A stretch of 64,000 nucleotides of DNA from Cupriavidus necator N-1 (GTDB taxonomy: Bacteria > Pseudomonadota > Gammaproteobacteria > Burkholderiales > Burkholderiaceae), in NCBI RefSeq assembly GCF_000219215.1, contig NC_015723.1, forward strand, positions 1,178,001 through 1,242,000, read 5' to 3'. The notes beneath the pieces are model-generated. The model was not told the DNA's origin. It ran no database searches and saw only the letters and a program-made list of their open reading frames with translations. Both the position numbers and the translations under genes were made by a program. This document shows, piece by piece, positions 32,653-42,244 of the stretch. How positions within the stretch are numbered: the stretch's first letter is position 1; the number at the start of each line of letters is the position of its first letter.

Positions 32653-33590
32653 ACGGCCCTGACCTGCGCCGCAGCCTCGCGCAGGCATTCCACCAGCTGG
32701 TCGGTGCCGAGCGACGGCGCCCGTTCGCGCAGCGTAATAATTCCGACCGGGGGCAGGTCGACCGGCACGGCCATCTTCAGCACGTGCAATTGGCCTTCCT
32801 CCTGCAACGACAGCGCCACCGACTCAGCCATGAAGCCGGCCGCACCGCGCTGGCCGACAAAGGTGGCCTGCGCCAGGTAGGACGAGGTCTCGATGACATC
32901 CTGCGGCGGGTGCAAGCCGTAGCGATAGAAGGCCTGCTCGATTTTCACGCGCAGCGAGGCCCACGGCGGTGGCAGCACGCAGGGCATCGCCGCCAGGTCG
33001 GCCCAACTGGGGCGGGCCTTGCGCGCCAGCTTGTGGCCGCGCCGGACCACCACCACCATCGGTTCTTCATAGAGAGCTTCGGTCAACAGGTCCGGCGCCG
33101 CATAACCCGGCTCCAGCCGGCCCACGATCAGGTCCAGCTCGCGCAGGCGCAGCTTGGGCAAGAGGTGGGTCAGGTCGCCTTCCTCCACCAGCACGGTAGC
33201 GCGCGCGTGGCGGTCCTTGAGCATGCCCACGGACTGCGCCAGCAGCACCGGCAGCGCCGCCCCCATCGAGCCCACGCGGATGCGGCCGGAAGCGCCGCTC
33301 TGCACCGCGGCGATCTCGTCGCGGGTCTGCTCGTACTGGGCCAGCACCGAGCGCGCAAAGCGCACCAGCGATTCCCCGGCGGGGGTGGGCTCGGTGCCGC
33401 GGGTGGAGCGCGTGAACAGCGACAGACCCAGCATCCTTTCGACTTCGGTCAGCACCTTGGACACCGCCGGCTGGCTTACGGACAGGAACTCCGCGGTGCG
33501 GCCGAGGTGGCGGAACTCATCCAGCGCCACCAGCAATTGCAGGTGGCGCAGCTTGATATTGGAGCGCAGCGCGCGATCGATCTGGACCAT
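32649..33590 (-). CDS. LysR-family transcriptional regulator
   Basis: The 313-residue protein has a winged helix at about 12-70 (HLGRTAEFLSVSQPAVSKVL, TEVERMLGLSLF) and an effector domain of the type often beside TTT binding proteins. It is divergent from the binding-protein/dehydratase operon (144 bp gap), which it probably controls. The start at MVQIDRALRSN was chosen because the rest of the frame is antisense to the neighbouring genes. Confidence 0.9.
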   Translation of the reverse strand: MVQIDRALRSNIKLRHLQLLVALDEFRHLGRTAEFLSVSQPAVSKVLTEVERMLGLSLFTRSTRGTEPTPAGESLVRFARSVLAQYEQTRDEIAAVQSGASGRIRVGSMGAALPVLLAQSVGMLKDRHARATVLVEEGDLTHLLPKLRLRELDLIVGRLEPGYAAPDLLTEALYEEPMVVVVRRGHKLARKARPSWADLAAMPCVLPPPWASLRVKIEQAFYRYGLHPPQDVIETSSYLAQATFVGQRGAAGFMAESVALSLQEEGQLHVLKMAVPVDLPPVGIITLRERAPSLGTDQLVECLREAAAQVRAV

Positions 33591-33734
33591 GCCCGCCAGT
33601 CTATCTAACCTTAAGGTTATGAAGCAATGCCGTTTTTTGATTGGATTGTTATGTTGAGGCGCGACAGAATGCGGGCATGACGAGGCTGGCTGCGCCGGTC
33701 CCGCCGATAATGAAAACATCGGAGACACCCGCAA

Positions 33735-34751
33735 ATGACTCAAGGCTTCACCATCGATTCCAAGCGCCGCCGCCTGCTCATCGGAGCCGCAGCGGGTGCT
33801 GCCGCGGGCGCCGTCGGCGTGCTGCTGCCTGCTGCACGGGCGCTGGCCGCCGAGTATCCCGAGCGTCCCATCACCTTTATCTGTCCCTGGCCGGTGGGCG
33901 GCACCGCTGACCAGTCGATGCGCGCGCTGTGCCAGGTGGCCGGCGGCATTCTCAAGCAGTCGATCGTGGTCGAGAACCGCGCCGGCGCCTCCGGCATGAT
34001 CGGCACCAAGGCCCTGGCGCGCGCCAATCCGGATGGCTACACCATCGGCCAGATCCCGATCTCGGTGACGCGTTTCGCGCAGCTCGGCATGCTGCAGCTG
34101 GATCCGCGCAGCGAGCTGACCTACCTGGCGCGCACCTCGGGCCAGACCTTCGGCATCGCCGTGCCGGCCAATTCGCGCTACAAGACGCTGCAGGACGTGG
34201 TGGCCGCCGCCAAGGCCAGCCCCGGCAAGATCACCTATGCGCACGCCGGCATCGGCGGCGCCACCCACGTCGGCATGGAGCAGTTCGCGCTGGCCGCGGG
34301 CATCCAGTTCAATGCGATCGCCTACAAGGGCGGTGCCGCCGCGCTGCAGGACGTGCTGGCCGGGCAGGTGGACCTGCTGGCCGATTCCAGCTCGTGGGCG
34401 CCGCACGTGGAAGCCGGCAAGCTGCGCCTGCTGGCCACCTGGGGCGAACAGCGCGCGACCCGCTTCAAGGACACGCCGACGCTCAAGGAGCTGGGCTACA
34501 ACGTGGTGGTGGAAGCGCCCAACGGCATCGGCGCCCCGAAGGGCCTGCCGCCCGCCGTGGAAAAGAAGCTGCGCGACGTCTTCCGCGCCGCGGTGGCCAG
34601 CAACGAGTTCAAGCAGGTGGCGGCGCGCCTGGATGCGCCCGTGATGTACCTGGACGGTCCTGACTACAAGAAGTACGTGGCCAGCGTCTATGACCAGGAA
34701 ACCCAGCTGATCCAGCGCCTCAAGCTCAAAGAACTGCTGCAGCAAGGCTGA
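33735..34751 (+). CDS. TTT/Bug-type periplasmic solute-binding protein
   Basis: The 338-residue protein has a positively charged, twin-arginine-like N-terminus (KRRRLLIGAAAGAAAGAVGV) and then the TctC family pattern: YPERPITFICPWPVGGTADQ (the PxGGxxD ligand loop), VVENRAGASGMIGT, and YAHAGIGGATHVGMEQFALA. These bind carboxylates or sugar acids. No membrane TctA/TctB genes lie nearby, which is common for Bug proteins in Burkholderiales. It is first in the dehydratase operon and probably supplies its substrate. Confidence 0.9.
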   Translation: MTQGFTIDSKRRRLLIGAAAGAAAGAVGVLLPAARALAAEYPERPITFICPWPVGGTADQSMRALCQVAGGILKQSIVVENRAGASGMIGTKALARANPDGYTIGQIPISVTRFAQLGMLQLDPRSELTYLARTSGQTFGIAVPANSRYKTLQDVVAAAKASPGKITYAHAGIGGATHVGMEQFALAAGIQFNAIAYKGGAAALQDVLAGQVDLLADSSSWAPHVEAGKLRLLATWGEQRATRFKDTPTLKELGYNVVVEAPNGIGAPKGLPPAVEKKLRDVFRAAVASNEFKQVAARLDAPVMYLDGPDYKKYVASVYDQETQLIQRLKLKELLQQG

Positions 34752-34774
34752 TTGCCGTCAAAGGCCAAGTCCAA

Positions 34775-36298
34775 GTGAATCCCAATCCCGTCATCCGCCT
34801 GCACGCCAACGACAACGTGCTGGTCGCCCGCAGCGACCTCAGCCTTGGCCAGCAGCTGGCCGACCCCGCCGTGCGCGTGCGCGCACAGGTGCCGGCCGGC
34901 CACAAGATCGCTGCCTGCGCCATCGCGGCCGGCACGCCGGTGCGCAAGTTCGATACCGTCATCGGCGTGGCCGCGCGCGATATCGCCCAGGGCGACCACG
35001 TGCATTCGCACAACCTGACCCTGGTCGATTTCTACCGCGACCCGGCGTTCTGCCAGGACGTGCGGCCGGTGGACTATGTGCCCGAGGCCCGGCGCGCCAC
35101 CTTCAACGGCTTTGTGCGACCGGACGGGCGCGTGGGCACGCGCAATTTCATCGGCATCCTGTCGTCGGTCAATTGCTCGTCCACCGTGATCCGCCAGATT
35201 GCCGCGCATTTCACAGCGGAGCGGCTGGCAGCGTATCCGAATGTCGATGGCGTGGTCGCCTTCGCGCAGACCAGCGGCTGTGGCATGTCGTCGCCGAGCG
35301 AGCACTTCGACGTGTTGCGCCGCACGCTGGCCGGCTACGCGCGCCATCCCAACCTGGCCGGCGTGCTGATCGTCGGCCTGGGCTGCGAGCGCAACCAGGT
35401 GGCCTCACTGGTGGAATCGCAGGGGCTGGAGCCTGGCCCCGCGGTGCACACGCTGGTGATGCAGGATGCCGGCGGCACGCGTGCCACCATTGCCGCAGGC
35501 ATTCGCGCGATCGAATCGATGCTGCCCGCGGCCAATGCCGCGGTCCGCCAGCCGGTATCGGCCAGCCATCTGAAGATCGGGCTGGAATGCGGAGGCTCGG
35601 ACGGCTTTTCCGGTATCAGCGCCAACCCGGCGCTGGGCGCGGCGATGGATATCCTGGTGCGCCATGGCGGCACCGCCATCCTGTCCGAGACCCCGGAAAT
35701 CCATGGCGTTGAGTTCATGCTGACGCGCCGCGCGGTAACCCCCGAGGTCGGCCAGAAGCTGCTGGACCGCCTGGCCTGGTGGGAGCGCTACACCGCCGGC
35801 CACAACGCCCAGTTCAACGGCGTGGTCGGCCACGGCAACCAGCAGGGCGGCCTGGCCAATATCTTCGAGAAATCGCTGGGCTCGGCCATGAAGGGCGGCA
35901 CCACGCCGCTGCAGGCGGTGTACGAATACGCCGAGCCGATCGACCAGGCCGGCTTTGTGTTCATGGACTCGCCCGGCTATGACCCGGTGGCCGTCACCGG
36001 CCAGATCGCCAGCGGCGCCAACCTGATCTGCTTTACCACGGGCCGCGGTTCGATGTTCGGCTCCAAGCCCGCGCCGACGATCAAGCTCGCATCCAACTCG
36101 GCGATGTATAACCGCCTGGAGGAAGACATGGACATCAACTGCGGGCTGGTGCTCGACGGCGAGCTGACCGTGCCGCAGATGGGCCAGCGGATTTTCGAAC
36201 ATATCCTGCGCGCGGCCTCCGGCGAGCCGACTAAGAGCGAGGCACTGGGCCTGGGCGACAACGAGTTCGTGCCCTGGCACCTCGGCATCGTCAGCTGA
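34775..36298 (+). CDS. UxaA/GarD-family sugar-acid dehydratase
   Basis: The 507-residue protein has an N-terminal SAF domain (about 1-95) and a dehydratase domain with RPDGRVGTRNFIGILSSVNC (Cys), FAQTSGCGMSSPSEH, GLGCERNQVA, LECGGSDGFSGISANPALG and DINCGLVLDGE. The conserved Cys residues probably bind iron. Full length matches altronate (UxaA) and galactarate (GarD) dehydratases, which remove water from a C2/C3 hydroxy acid. The GTG start follows the binding-protein stop by 23 bp. Substrate choice among D-altronate, galactarate or another hydroxy acid is open. Confidence 0.85.
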   Translation: MNPNPVIRLHANDNVLVARSDLSLGQQLADPAVRVRAQVPAGHKIAACAIAAGTPVRKFDTVIGVAARDIAQGDHVHSHNLTLVDFYRDPAFCQDVRPVDYVPEARRATFNGFVRPDGRVGTRNFIGILSSVNCSSTVIRQIAAHFTAERLAAYPNVDGVVAFAQTSGCGMSSPSEHFDVLRRTLAGYARHPNLAGVLIVGLGCERNQVASLVESQGLEPGPAVHTLVMQDAGGTRATIAAGIRAIESMLPAANAAVRQPVSASHLKIGLECGGSDGFSGISANPALGAAMDILVRHGGTAILSETPEIHGVEFMLTRRAVTPEVGQKLLDRLAWWERYTAGHNAQFNGVVGHGNQQGGLANIFEKSLGSAMKGGTTPLQAVYEYAEPIDQAGFVFMDSPGYDPVAVTGQIASGANLICFTTGRGSMFGSKPAPTIKLASNSAMYNRLEEDMDINCGLVLDGELTVPQMGQRIFEHILRAASGEPTKSEALGLGDNEFVPWHLGIVS

Positions 36299-36331
36299 GC
36301 GGCCTCCTGCAAATCTCTCTCCCACACACTT

Positions 36332-37804
36332 ATGCTGACGCTTTCCGAGCAAGCGCTGCTGCGCAGCCAGAACCTGATTGACGACCGGTGGTGCGATGCC
36401 GGCCTTGGCGCCCGCCTGCCGGTCGCCGACCCGGCCACCGGTGAGACCTTTGCCAACGTGCCAGACAGCGATGCCGGCGATGCCCGCCTTGCCGTCGATG
36501 CCGCTGCCGCCGCCTTCCCGGCGTGGAGCCGCCGGCCCGCGCGCGAACGCGCCCAGTTGCTCAAGCGCTGGCATGCGCTGATCCTCGCGCACCAGGAAGA
36601 CCTGGCGCGCATCATCTCGACGGAGCAGGGCAAGCCCCTGAAAGAGGCACGCGGCGAGGTGCAGTACGGCGCGTCGTATGTCGAGTGGTTTGCCGAAGAG
36701 GCCACCCGCATCTGCGGCGATATCGTCGCCGAAGCCGTGCCGGGCCGCAAACTGCTGGTGCTGAAGGAACCGGTGGGCGTGGTCGCGGCGATCACGCCGT
36801 GGAACTTCCCGCTGGCGATGATTGCCCGCAAGATCGCCCCGGCGCTGGCCGCCGGCTGCACGGTGGTGGCCAAGCCCGCCGAGGACACGCCGCTGACCGC
36901 GCTGGCGCTGGTATGGCTGGCGCAGCAGGCCGGCATGCCCGCGGGCGTGCTCAACATCGTCACCGCATCGCGCGAGCACACGCCGGGCGTGGTCGACGCC
37001 TGGCTGGCCGACAGCCGCGTGCGCAAGATCACCTTTACCGGCTCCACGCCCGTGGGCAAGCACCTCGCGCGCGAATCGGCGGCCACGCTGAAGAAGCTGT
37101 CGCTGGAGCTGGGCGGCAATGCGCCCTTCATCGTCTTTGAGGACGCCGATCTCGATGCCGCGATCGATGGCCTGATGGCGTCCAAGTTCCGCAACGGTGG
37201 CCAGACCTGCGTGTGCCCGAACCGCGTCTATGTGCACGACGCCGTGCACGACGCCTTTGTCGAGCGCCTGGCACAGCGCGTTGGCGCGCTGCATGTCGGT
37301 CCGGCCACGGAAGAGGCCGCGCAGATCGGTCCCATGATCAATGCCCGCGCCGTCGACAAGATCGCACGCCATGTGGAAGACGCCGTCGCCCGGGGCGCGC
37401 GCGTGGTCACCGGCGGCAAGCGCGTGCGCACCGCCGATGGCCCGCACTACTACGCACCAACGGTGCTGGCCGATGCGACCCCCGCGATGGAGCTGTCGTG
37501 CGAAGAGACCTTCGGCCCGGTCGCGCCAATCTTCCGCTTCCGCGATGAAGCCGAGGTGATCCTCGACGCCAACGACACCCCGTTCGGCCTCGCCGCGTAC
37601 TTCTACTCCAACGACATCCGCCGCATCTGGCGCGTGGCGCAGGCGCTGGAAACCGGCATGGTCGGCATCAACGAGGGCGCGATCGCGGCCGAGGCGGCGC
37701 CGTTTGGCGGCGTCAAGGAATCCGGCTACGGGCGCGAGGGCTCGCGCCACGGGCTGGACGACTATATGCATACCAAGTACCTTTGCCAGGGCCAGCTCGG
37801 CTGA
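36332..37804 (+). CDS. NAD(P)-dependent semialdehyde dehydrogenase
   Basis: The 490-residue ALDH has [53 protein letters not shown] (Glu) and the nucleophile in [16 protein letters not shown] (Cys about 288). It belongs to the GabD/ketoglutarate-semialdehyde branch. In sugar-acid pathways such an enzyme oxidises 2-oxoglutarate semialdehyde or succinate/tartronate semialdehyde. It is 33 bp after the dehydratase and in the same operon. Confidence 0.88.
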   Translation: MLTLSEQALLRSQNLIDDRWCDAGLGARLPVADPATGETFANVPDSDAGDARLAVDAAAAAFPAWSRRPARERAQLLKRWHALILAHQEDLARIISTEQGKPLKEARGEVQYGASYVEWFAEEATRICGDIVAEAVPGRKLLVLKEPVGVVAAITPWNFPLAMIARKIAPALAAGCTVVAKPAEDTPLTALALVWLAQQAGMPAGVLNIVTASREHTPGVVDAWLADSRVRKITFTGSTPVGKHLARESAATLKKLSLELGGNAPFIVFEDADLDAAIDGLMASKFRNGGQTCVCPNRVYVHDAVHDAFVERLAQRVGALHVGPATEEAAQIGPMINARAVDKIARHVEDAVARGARVVTGGKRVRTADGPHYYAPTVLADATPAMELSCEETFGPVAPIFRFRDEAEVILDANDTPFGLAAYFYSNDIRRIWRVAQALETGMVGINEGAIAAEAAPFGGVKESGYGREGSRHGLDDYMHTKYLCQGQLG

Positions 37805-37841
37805 AGCGCCGGGCCCAGCGATCATCGAACCGGAACACACC

Positions 37842-38651
37842 ATGCCCGCAAACAATCCCTTCAAGACCGCGCTGGCCGCCCGCCAGGCGCAGATCGGCCT
37901 GTGGCTGTCGATGGCAACGCCGTACCTGGCCGAAGTGTCGGCCACCGCAGGCTTTGACTGGCTGCTGATCGACGGCGAACACGCCCCCAACGACCTGCGC
38001 TCGACACTGCACGCGCTGCAGGCCGTGGCACCATACCCGGTCCAGCCCGTGGTGCGTGCCGTCGCCGGCGAAGTGCCGCTGATCAAGCAGTTGCTCGACA
38101 TCGGCGCGCGCAGCCTGCTGGTGCCGATGGTGGATACGGCAGAACAGGCCCGCATGGTGGTCAGCGCCACGCGCTACCCGCCACAAGGCATCCGCGGCGT
38201 GGGCAGCGCGATTGCGCGCGCCTCGCAGTGGAGCGCCCGCACCGACTACCTCGATGTGGCCGACGATGAAGTCTGCCTGCTGGTGCAGGCCGAAACCGTC
38301 ACCGCATTGCAGAACCTGGAAGCAATCTGTGCGGTGGATGGCATCGACGGCGTCTTTATCGGCCCGGCCGACCTGGCTGCGTCGATGGGCCACCGCGGCC
38401 GCCCCGGACACCCGGAGGTGCAGGCCGCCATCGAAGGCGCGATGCGTACCATCATCGCCAGCGGCAAGGCCGCCGGCACGCTAACGTCGGACCCGGCACT
38501 GGCACGCCGCTACTTCGACCTGGGCTGCACCTTCGTGGCCACGGGCGTGGACGTGATGTTGTACGCCAACGCCGCGCGCAAGCTTGCCGCATCGTTCCGT
38601 GCGCAGCCCGCGGACGCTCCCGCTGCAGACAAGCCCTCCGCCGCGTACTGA
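37842..38651 (+). CDS. HpcH/HpaI-family class II aldolase
   Basis: The 269-residue TIM-barrel aldolase carries [33 protein letters not shown] (catalytic His), [44 protein letters not shown] (metal Glu) and [12 protein letters not shown] (metal Asp). This family (GarL, RhmA, HpcH) splits a 2-oxo-3-deoxy acid into pyruvate plus an aldehyde. It is 37 bp after the aldehyde dehydrogenase, which could oxidise the aldehyde product. Confidence 0.9.
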   Translation: MPANNPFKTALAARQAQIGLWLSMATPYLAEVSATAGFDWLLIDGEHAPNDLRSTLHALQAVAPYPVQPVVRAVAGEVPLIKQLLDIGARSLLVPMVDTAEQARMVVSATRYPPQGIRGVGSAIARASQWSARTDYLDVADDEVCLLVQAETVTALQNLEAICAVDGIDGVFIGPADLAASMGHRGRPGHPEVQAAIEGAMRTIIASGKAAGTLTSDPALARRYFDLGCTFVATGVDVMLYANAARKLAASFRAQPADAPAADKPSAAY

Positions 38652-38676
38652 CCTGTATTTCCTAGGCCTTACACAC

Positions 38677-40122
38677 ATGCCAGCTGACCTCCCGACCCCA
38701 GACACCACCTTGCGCGCGATGCATGCCATCGTCGGCGCCAACGCCTGCCGCAGCGGCGACGCCGACACGCAGGCCTATGTGACCGACTACCGCGGCATCT
38801 ACCGCGGCCAGGCCCAGGTAGTGGTGCTGCCGTCATCGACGGAAGAGGTCAGCCAGGTGCTGCAGTGGTGCCACGCCCAGCGCGTGCCGGTGGTGCCGCA
38901 GGGCGGCAATACCTCGCTGATGGGCGGCGCCGTACCGGACGACAGCGGCACCGCCGTGGTGGTCAACCTCAGCCGCATGAACCGGGTGCTGGACATCGAC
39001 ACCATCAACGACACCATGACCGTGCAGGCCGGCGTCACACTGAGCGCGGCACGCGGCGCCGCCGAGGCCCGGCAGCGCCTGTTCCCGCTGCGCATCGGCT
39101 CCGAAGGCTCGTGCCAAATCGGCGGCAACCTGTCGACCAATGCCGGCGGCACCGCGGTGCTGCGCTACGGCAATATGCGCGACCTGGTGCTCGGCATCGA
39201 AGTAGTGCTGCCCGATGGCCGCATCTACTCGTCGCTGCGTGGCCTGCGCAAGGACAACACCGGCTACGACCTCAAGCACCTGTTCGTCGGCGCGGAAGGC
39301 ACGCTGGGCATCATCACCGGCGCCGTGCTCAAGCTGATGCCGCAGCCGCGCAGCAGCGCCGTGGCCTTTGTCGCCGTGCAGGACCCCGCCGCGGCCGTGG
39401 CCTTGCTGGGCGAAGCCAAGCGCCTGTCCGGCCAGGCCGTGACCGCGTTCGAGCTGATCTCGCGGCCCGCGCTGGAACTGGTGCTTGAGTATCTTGGTAA
39501 CGTGGCTTCCCCGCTGCAGGACAAGCACGACTGGATGGTGCTGATCGAGCTCACCTCCGGCACCGATGCGGAAAGCCTGAACGCTACGCTGATGGAAATC
39601 CTCGAATCCGGCTTCAGCCAGGGCCTGGTGCAGGACGCCGCCGTGGCCGCCAGCCTGTCCGATGCCCAGACCTTCTGGCGCATCCGCGAAGAGATCTCCG
39701 ACGCCCAGACCCGCACCGGCGGCAGCATCAAGTGCGATGTCTCGGTGCCGCTGTCGCGCATCGCCGCGTTTGTCGAGGAAGCCTCGGTCAAGGTGCTGGA
39801 ACTGGTGCCGGACGCGCGCATGGTGATCTACGGCCATATGGGCGACGGCAATGTGCACTTCAACCCGCTGCGGCCCAGGGATCAGCCAGGCAAAGCGTTC
39901 CTGGCTCAGTGGTATGAGCGGGTCTCGGCGCTGGTCGACGGCATGGCCCACGCGGAAAACGGCTCGATCTCGGCCGAGCATGGCATCGGCGTGGCCAAGC
40001 GCGATGACCTGACGCGCTACAAGTCCCAGGTGGAGCTGGAGCTGATGTGGCAGGTGAAGCAGGCGCTTGATCCGTTGAACCTGCTTAATCCGGGCAAGGT
40101 GCTGCCGGCGCCGGCCCGATAG
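38677..40122 (+). CDS. FAD-linked 2-hydroxy-acid dehydrogenase (GlcD/D2HGDH-like)
   Basis: The 481-residue flavoprotein has the FAD-binding PCMH domain (VPVVPQGGNTSLMGGAVPD, IGGNLSTNAGGTAVLRYGNM, FVGAEGTLGIITGAV) and a C-terminal cap with YGHMGDGNVHFN and ENGSISAEHGIGVAKR, the substrate/metal region. Relatives oxidise D-2-hydroxyglutarate, D-lactate or glycolate to the 2-oxo acid. It is the last gene of the sugar-acid operon, 25 bp after the aldolase. Confidence 0.9.
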   Translation: MPADLPTPDTTLRAMHAIVGANACRSGDADTQAYVTDYRGIYRGQAQVVVLPSSTEEVSQVLQWCHAQRVPVVPQGGNTSLMGGAVPDDSGTAVVVNLSRMNRVLDIDTINDTMTVQAGVTLSAARGAAEARQRLFPLRIGSEGSCQIGGNLSTNAGGTAVLRYGNMRDLVLGIEVVLPDGRIYSSLRGLRKDNTGYDLKHLFVGAEGTLGIITGAVLKLMPQPRSSAVAFVAVQDPAAAVALLGEAKRLSGQAVTAFELISRPALELVLEYLGNVASPLQDKHDWMVLIELTSGTDAESLNATLMEILESGFSQGLVQDAAVAASLSDAQTFWRIREEISDAQTRTGGSIKCDVSVPLSRIAAFVEEASVKVLELVPDARMVIYGHMGDGNVHFNPLRPRDQPGKAFLAQWYERVSALVDGMAHAENGSISAEHGIGVAKRDDLTRYKSQVELELMWQVKQALDPLNLLNPGKVLPAPAR

Positions 40123-40278
40123 CTCACGGCTATTCCACACCACGGAACGCGGGCAGGGCGCGCGTAGCATGAATCGCCCATCTGGGCTAAGGTATCTGCT
40201 ATCCAGAACGCGCGGAGCCGGGGCATTGCCGCACCGGCCACTGCGCACAGCACGGCCGGCCCACCGGCCCAGATACCG

Positions 40279-41367
40279 ATGAGCGCCCATTCTCCCGACA
40301 TCGCCCTCGCAGCTGCCCCCATCTCCCTCGAAAAGCCCGAACTCGACTACCCCTGCGGTGACGCCCCCGAACCCGGCCGCGCCTGCGAGGTAGCGCCCGG
40401 TGTACTGTGGCTGCGCATGCCGATGCCGCTGGGCCTGAACCACATCAACCTGTGGGCCATCCGCGACGGCAATGGCTGGGCCGCCGTCGACGCCGGGCTG
40501 CAGACGCCGGAAACCGCCCAGGCCTGGCGCGCGCTGTTCGCCGAAAGCGGGCCGCTCGCCGGCGGCCTGACGCGCCTGTTCGTGACCCATATGCACCCCG
40601 ACCACATCGGCATGGCCGGGTGGCTGACCGGCAAGTTCGATTGCCAGCTGTGGATGACGCGGCTGGAATACCTGATGTGCCGCGTGCTGGCAGCGGATAC
40701 GGGACGAGCGGCGCCGGATGACGCGACCGATTTCTATCGCAAGGCCGGCTGGGACGACGAAGCGATCGAGGTGTACCGCACCCGCTTCGGCGGCTTCGGC
40801 AAATATGTCCACGCCTTGCCCGAGAGCTTCCACCGGCTGTCCGATGGCGACACCGTGCGCATCGGCGCGCACGACTGGCAGGTCATCGTCGGCACCGGCC
40901 ACTCGCCCGAACATGCCTGCCTGTACTGCCCGGCGTTGAAGCTGCTGGTGTCCGGCGACCAGGTGCTGCCGCGCATTTCTTCCAATGTCTCGGTGTTCCC
41001 GACCGAGCCCGATGCCGATCCGATGCAGGACTGGCTGGCCTCGCTCGACAAGGTACGCGCCGCCGTGCCGGACGATGTGCTGGTGCTGCCGGCGCATAAC
41101 GAGCCGTTCCGTGGGCTGCATGCGCGCATCGATTATTTGCGGGCGAGCCAGATGCAGGCGCTGGACCGGTTGCGTGGGGCGTTGGGGACGCCGAAGCGGG
41201 CGGTGGATGTGTTTGGTGAGTTGTTCTCGCGCCCCATCACCGGAAGCGGCGGGCTGCTGGGGATGGCTACCGGCGAAAGCATTGCGCACCTGAACTACCT
41301 GCTGGAGCGGGGCGAGGCGGTGCGCGAGACCGGTTCCGATGGCTGCCACTGGTACCGCATGAGGTAA
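40279..41367 (+). CDS. metallo-beta-lactamase-fold hydrolase
   Basis: The 362-residue protein has the zinc motif VTHMHPDHIGMAG (HxHxDH), GTGHSPEHACLYC (third His), SGDQVLP (bridging Asp) and PAHNEPFRGLH (fourth His). The helical C-terminal extension resembles LACTB2/glyoxalase-II-like hydrolases acting on thioesters or esters. It is 156 bp downstream of the FAD dehydrogenase and likely a separate unit. The substrate is not resolved. Confidence 0.85.
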   Translation: MSAHSPDIALAAAPISLEKPELDYPCGDAPEPGRACEVAPGVLWLRMPMPLGLNHINLWAIRDGNGWAAVDAGLQTPETAQAWRALFAESGPLAGGLTRLFVTHMHPDHIGMAGWLTGKFDCQLWMTRLEYLMCRVLAADTGRAAPDDATDFYRKAGWDDEAIEVYRTRFGGFGKYVHALPESFHRLSDGDTVRIGAHDWQVIVGTGHSPEHACLYCPALKLLVSGDQVLPRISSNVSVFPTEPDADPMQDWLASLDKVRAAVPDDVLVLPAHNEPFRGLHARIDYLRASQMQALDRLRGALGTPKRAVDVFGELFSRPITGSGGLLGMATGESIAHLNYLLERGEAVRETGSDGCHWYRMR

Positions 41368-41411
41368 TCCCGGGGCGGCGGGAACTGCCGCGTCGCCTTG
41401 ACTTCCGATCG

Positions 41412-41447
41412 TACGATATATATCGTAAGATATGTTTTACGACATAT
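41412..41447 (+). promoter_or_regulatory. overlapping dyad operators before the PadR gene
   Basis: TACGATATATATCGTA (41412-41427) is a perfect 16-bp palindrome. It overlaps TCGTAA/TTACGA arms (41423-41442) and ATATGT-N6-ACATAT (41430-41447), the last matching the ATGT/ACAT half-sites used by many PadR proteins. The region is unusually AT-rich for this genome and ends just before the ribosome-binding site. Autoregulation is inferred. Confidence 0.75.
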
Positions 41448-41458
41448 CGGAGGTAATC

Positions 41459-42166
41459 ATGCGCCATCATTCCCACCCTTTGGGCTTCTCAGGCCGCGGC
41501 CGTCACCTGTTGATGCGCCTTGTGCCGCACTTTGAGCGCCACTTCGCCCACCACGCCATGGGCCGCCACGGCGGCGGCTTCTGGGGCGGCGGCCATGACG
41601 ACGGCTTCGGCCCGGGCGGCGCCGATGGTCCCGGCAGCTTCGACGGCGAAGGCTGGCGCCGGGGCCGCAAGTTCAGCGCCGATGACCTGCAGTTGCTGCT
41701 GCTCGCCATGCTCGAAGAGAAGCCGAGCCACGGCTACGAACTGATCAAGGCGATCGAGACCCGTACCAACGGTTTCTACAAGCCGAGTCCCGGCGTGGTC
41801 TACCCGGCCCTGACTTACCTAGAGGAAGTCGGCTACGCCACCGTCGATACGGAAGGCAACAAGAAGCGCTACCAGCTGTCCGAGCCCGGCAAGGCCCACC
41901 TGGCGGCCAACCGCGAGCGGGTCGAGGTGATGATTGCCAAGCTGCGCCACGTGGCGCGCAAGGTGGAGTGGATGCGGCGCGCCATGAGCGGCGAGCCGCA
42001 GGCTGAGCCGGAGCAGGGCGGCTGGCTGCCCGAGCTGATGCAGGCCCGTGCCGCGATCAAGCGAGCCATTGCGCTGCGCAGCGATGCGGGCGCCGACGAG
42101 CAGCGCCGCATCGCAGAAATCCTGCTGCGCGCGGCGGCTGAGATCGAAGCGGTCCGCAAGGCCTGA
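41459..42166 (+). CDS. yqjI: PadR-family metal-responsive regulator, YqjI-like
   Basis: The 235-residue protein has a His/Gly-rich N-terminal extension (MRHHSHPLGFSGRGR; HFERHFAHHAMGRHGGGF) with many potential metal ligands. The PadR winged helix follows (about 80-160, LLLLAMLEEKPSHGYELIKA, YKPSPGVVYPALTYLEE). In E. coli the nickel-responsive repressor YqjI with the same layout controls the neighbouring ferric reductase yqjH, and the same pair is found here. The ATG after GGAGGTAATC was chosen over the upstream start, which lies inside the operator. Confidence 0.85.
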   Translation: MRHHSHPLGFSGRGRHLLMRLVPHFERHFAHHAMGRHGGGFWGGGHDDGFGPGGADGPGSFDGEGWRRGRKFSADDLQLLLLAMLEEKPSHGYELIKAIETRTNGFYKPSPGVVYPALTYLEEVGYATVDTEGNKKRYQLSEPGKAHLAANRERVEVMIAKLRHVARKVEWMRRAMSGEPQAEPEQGGWLPELMQARAAIKRAIALRSDAGADEQRRIAEILLRAAAEIEAVRKA

Positions 42167-42244
42167 CGCGTGGCACTGACGCTGGCTGCGGCCATCGGCA
42201 ACCTGACCCGGCAGGCGCCGGGTTTAATCCCAAGGATTTCCAAT

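Noticed and set aside
35405..38170. A 921-codon minus-strand frame over the dehydratase and aldehyde dehydrogenase genes
   Set aside because: Antisense shadow of two well-recognised enzymes, with low-complexity composition.
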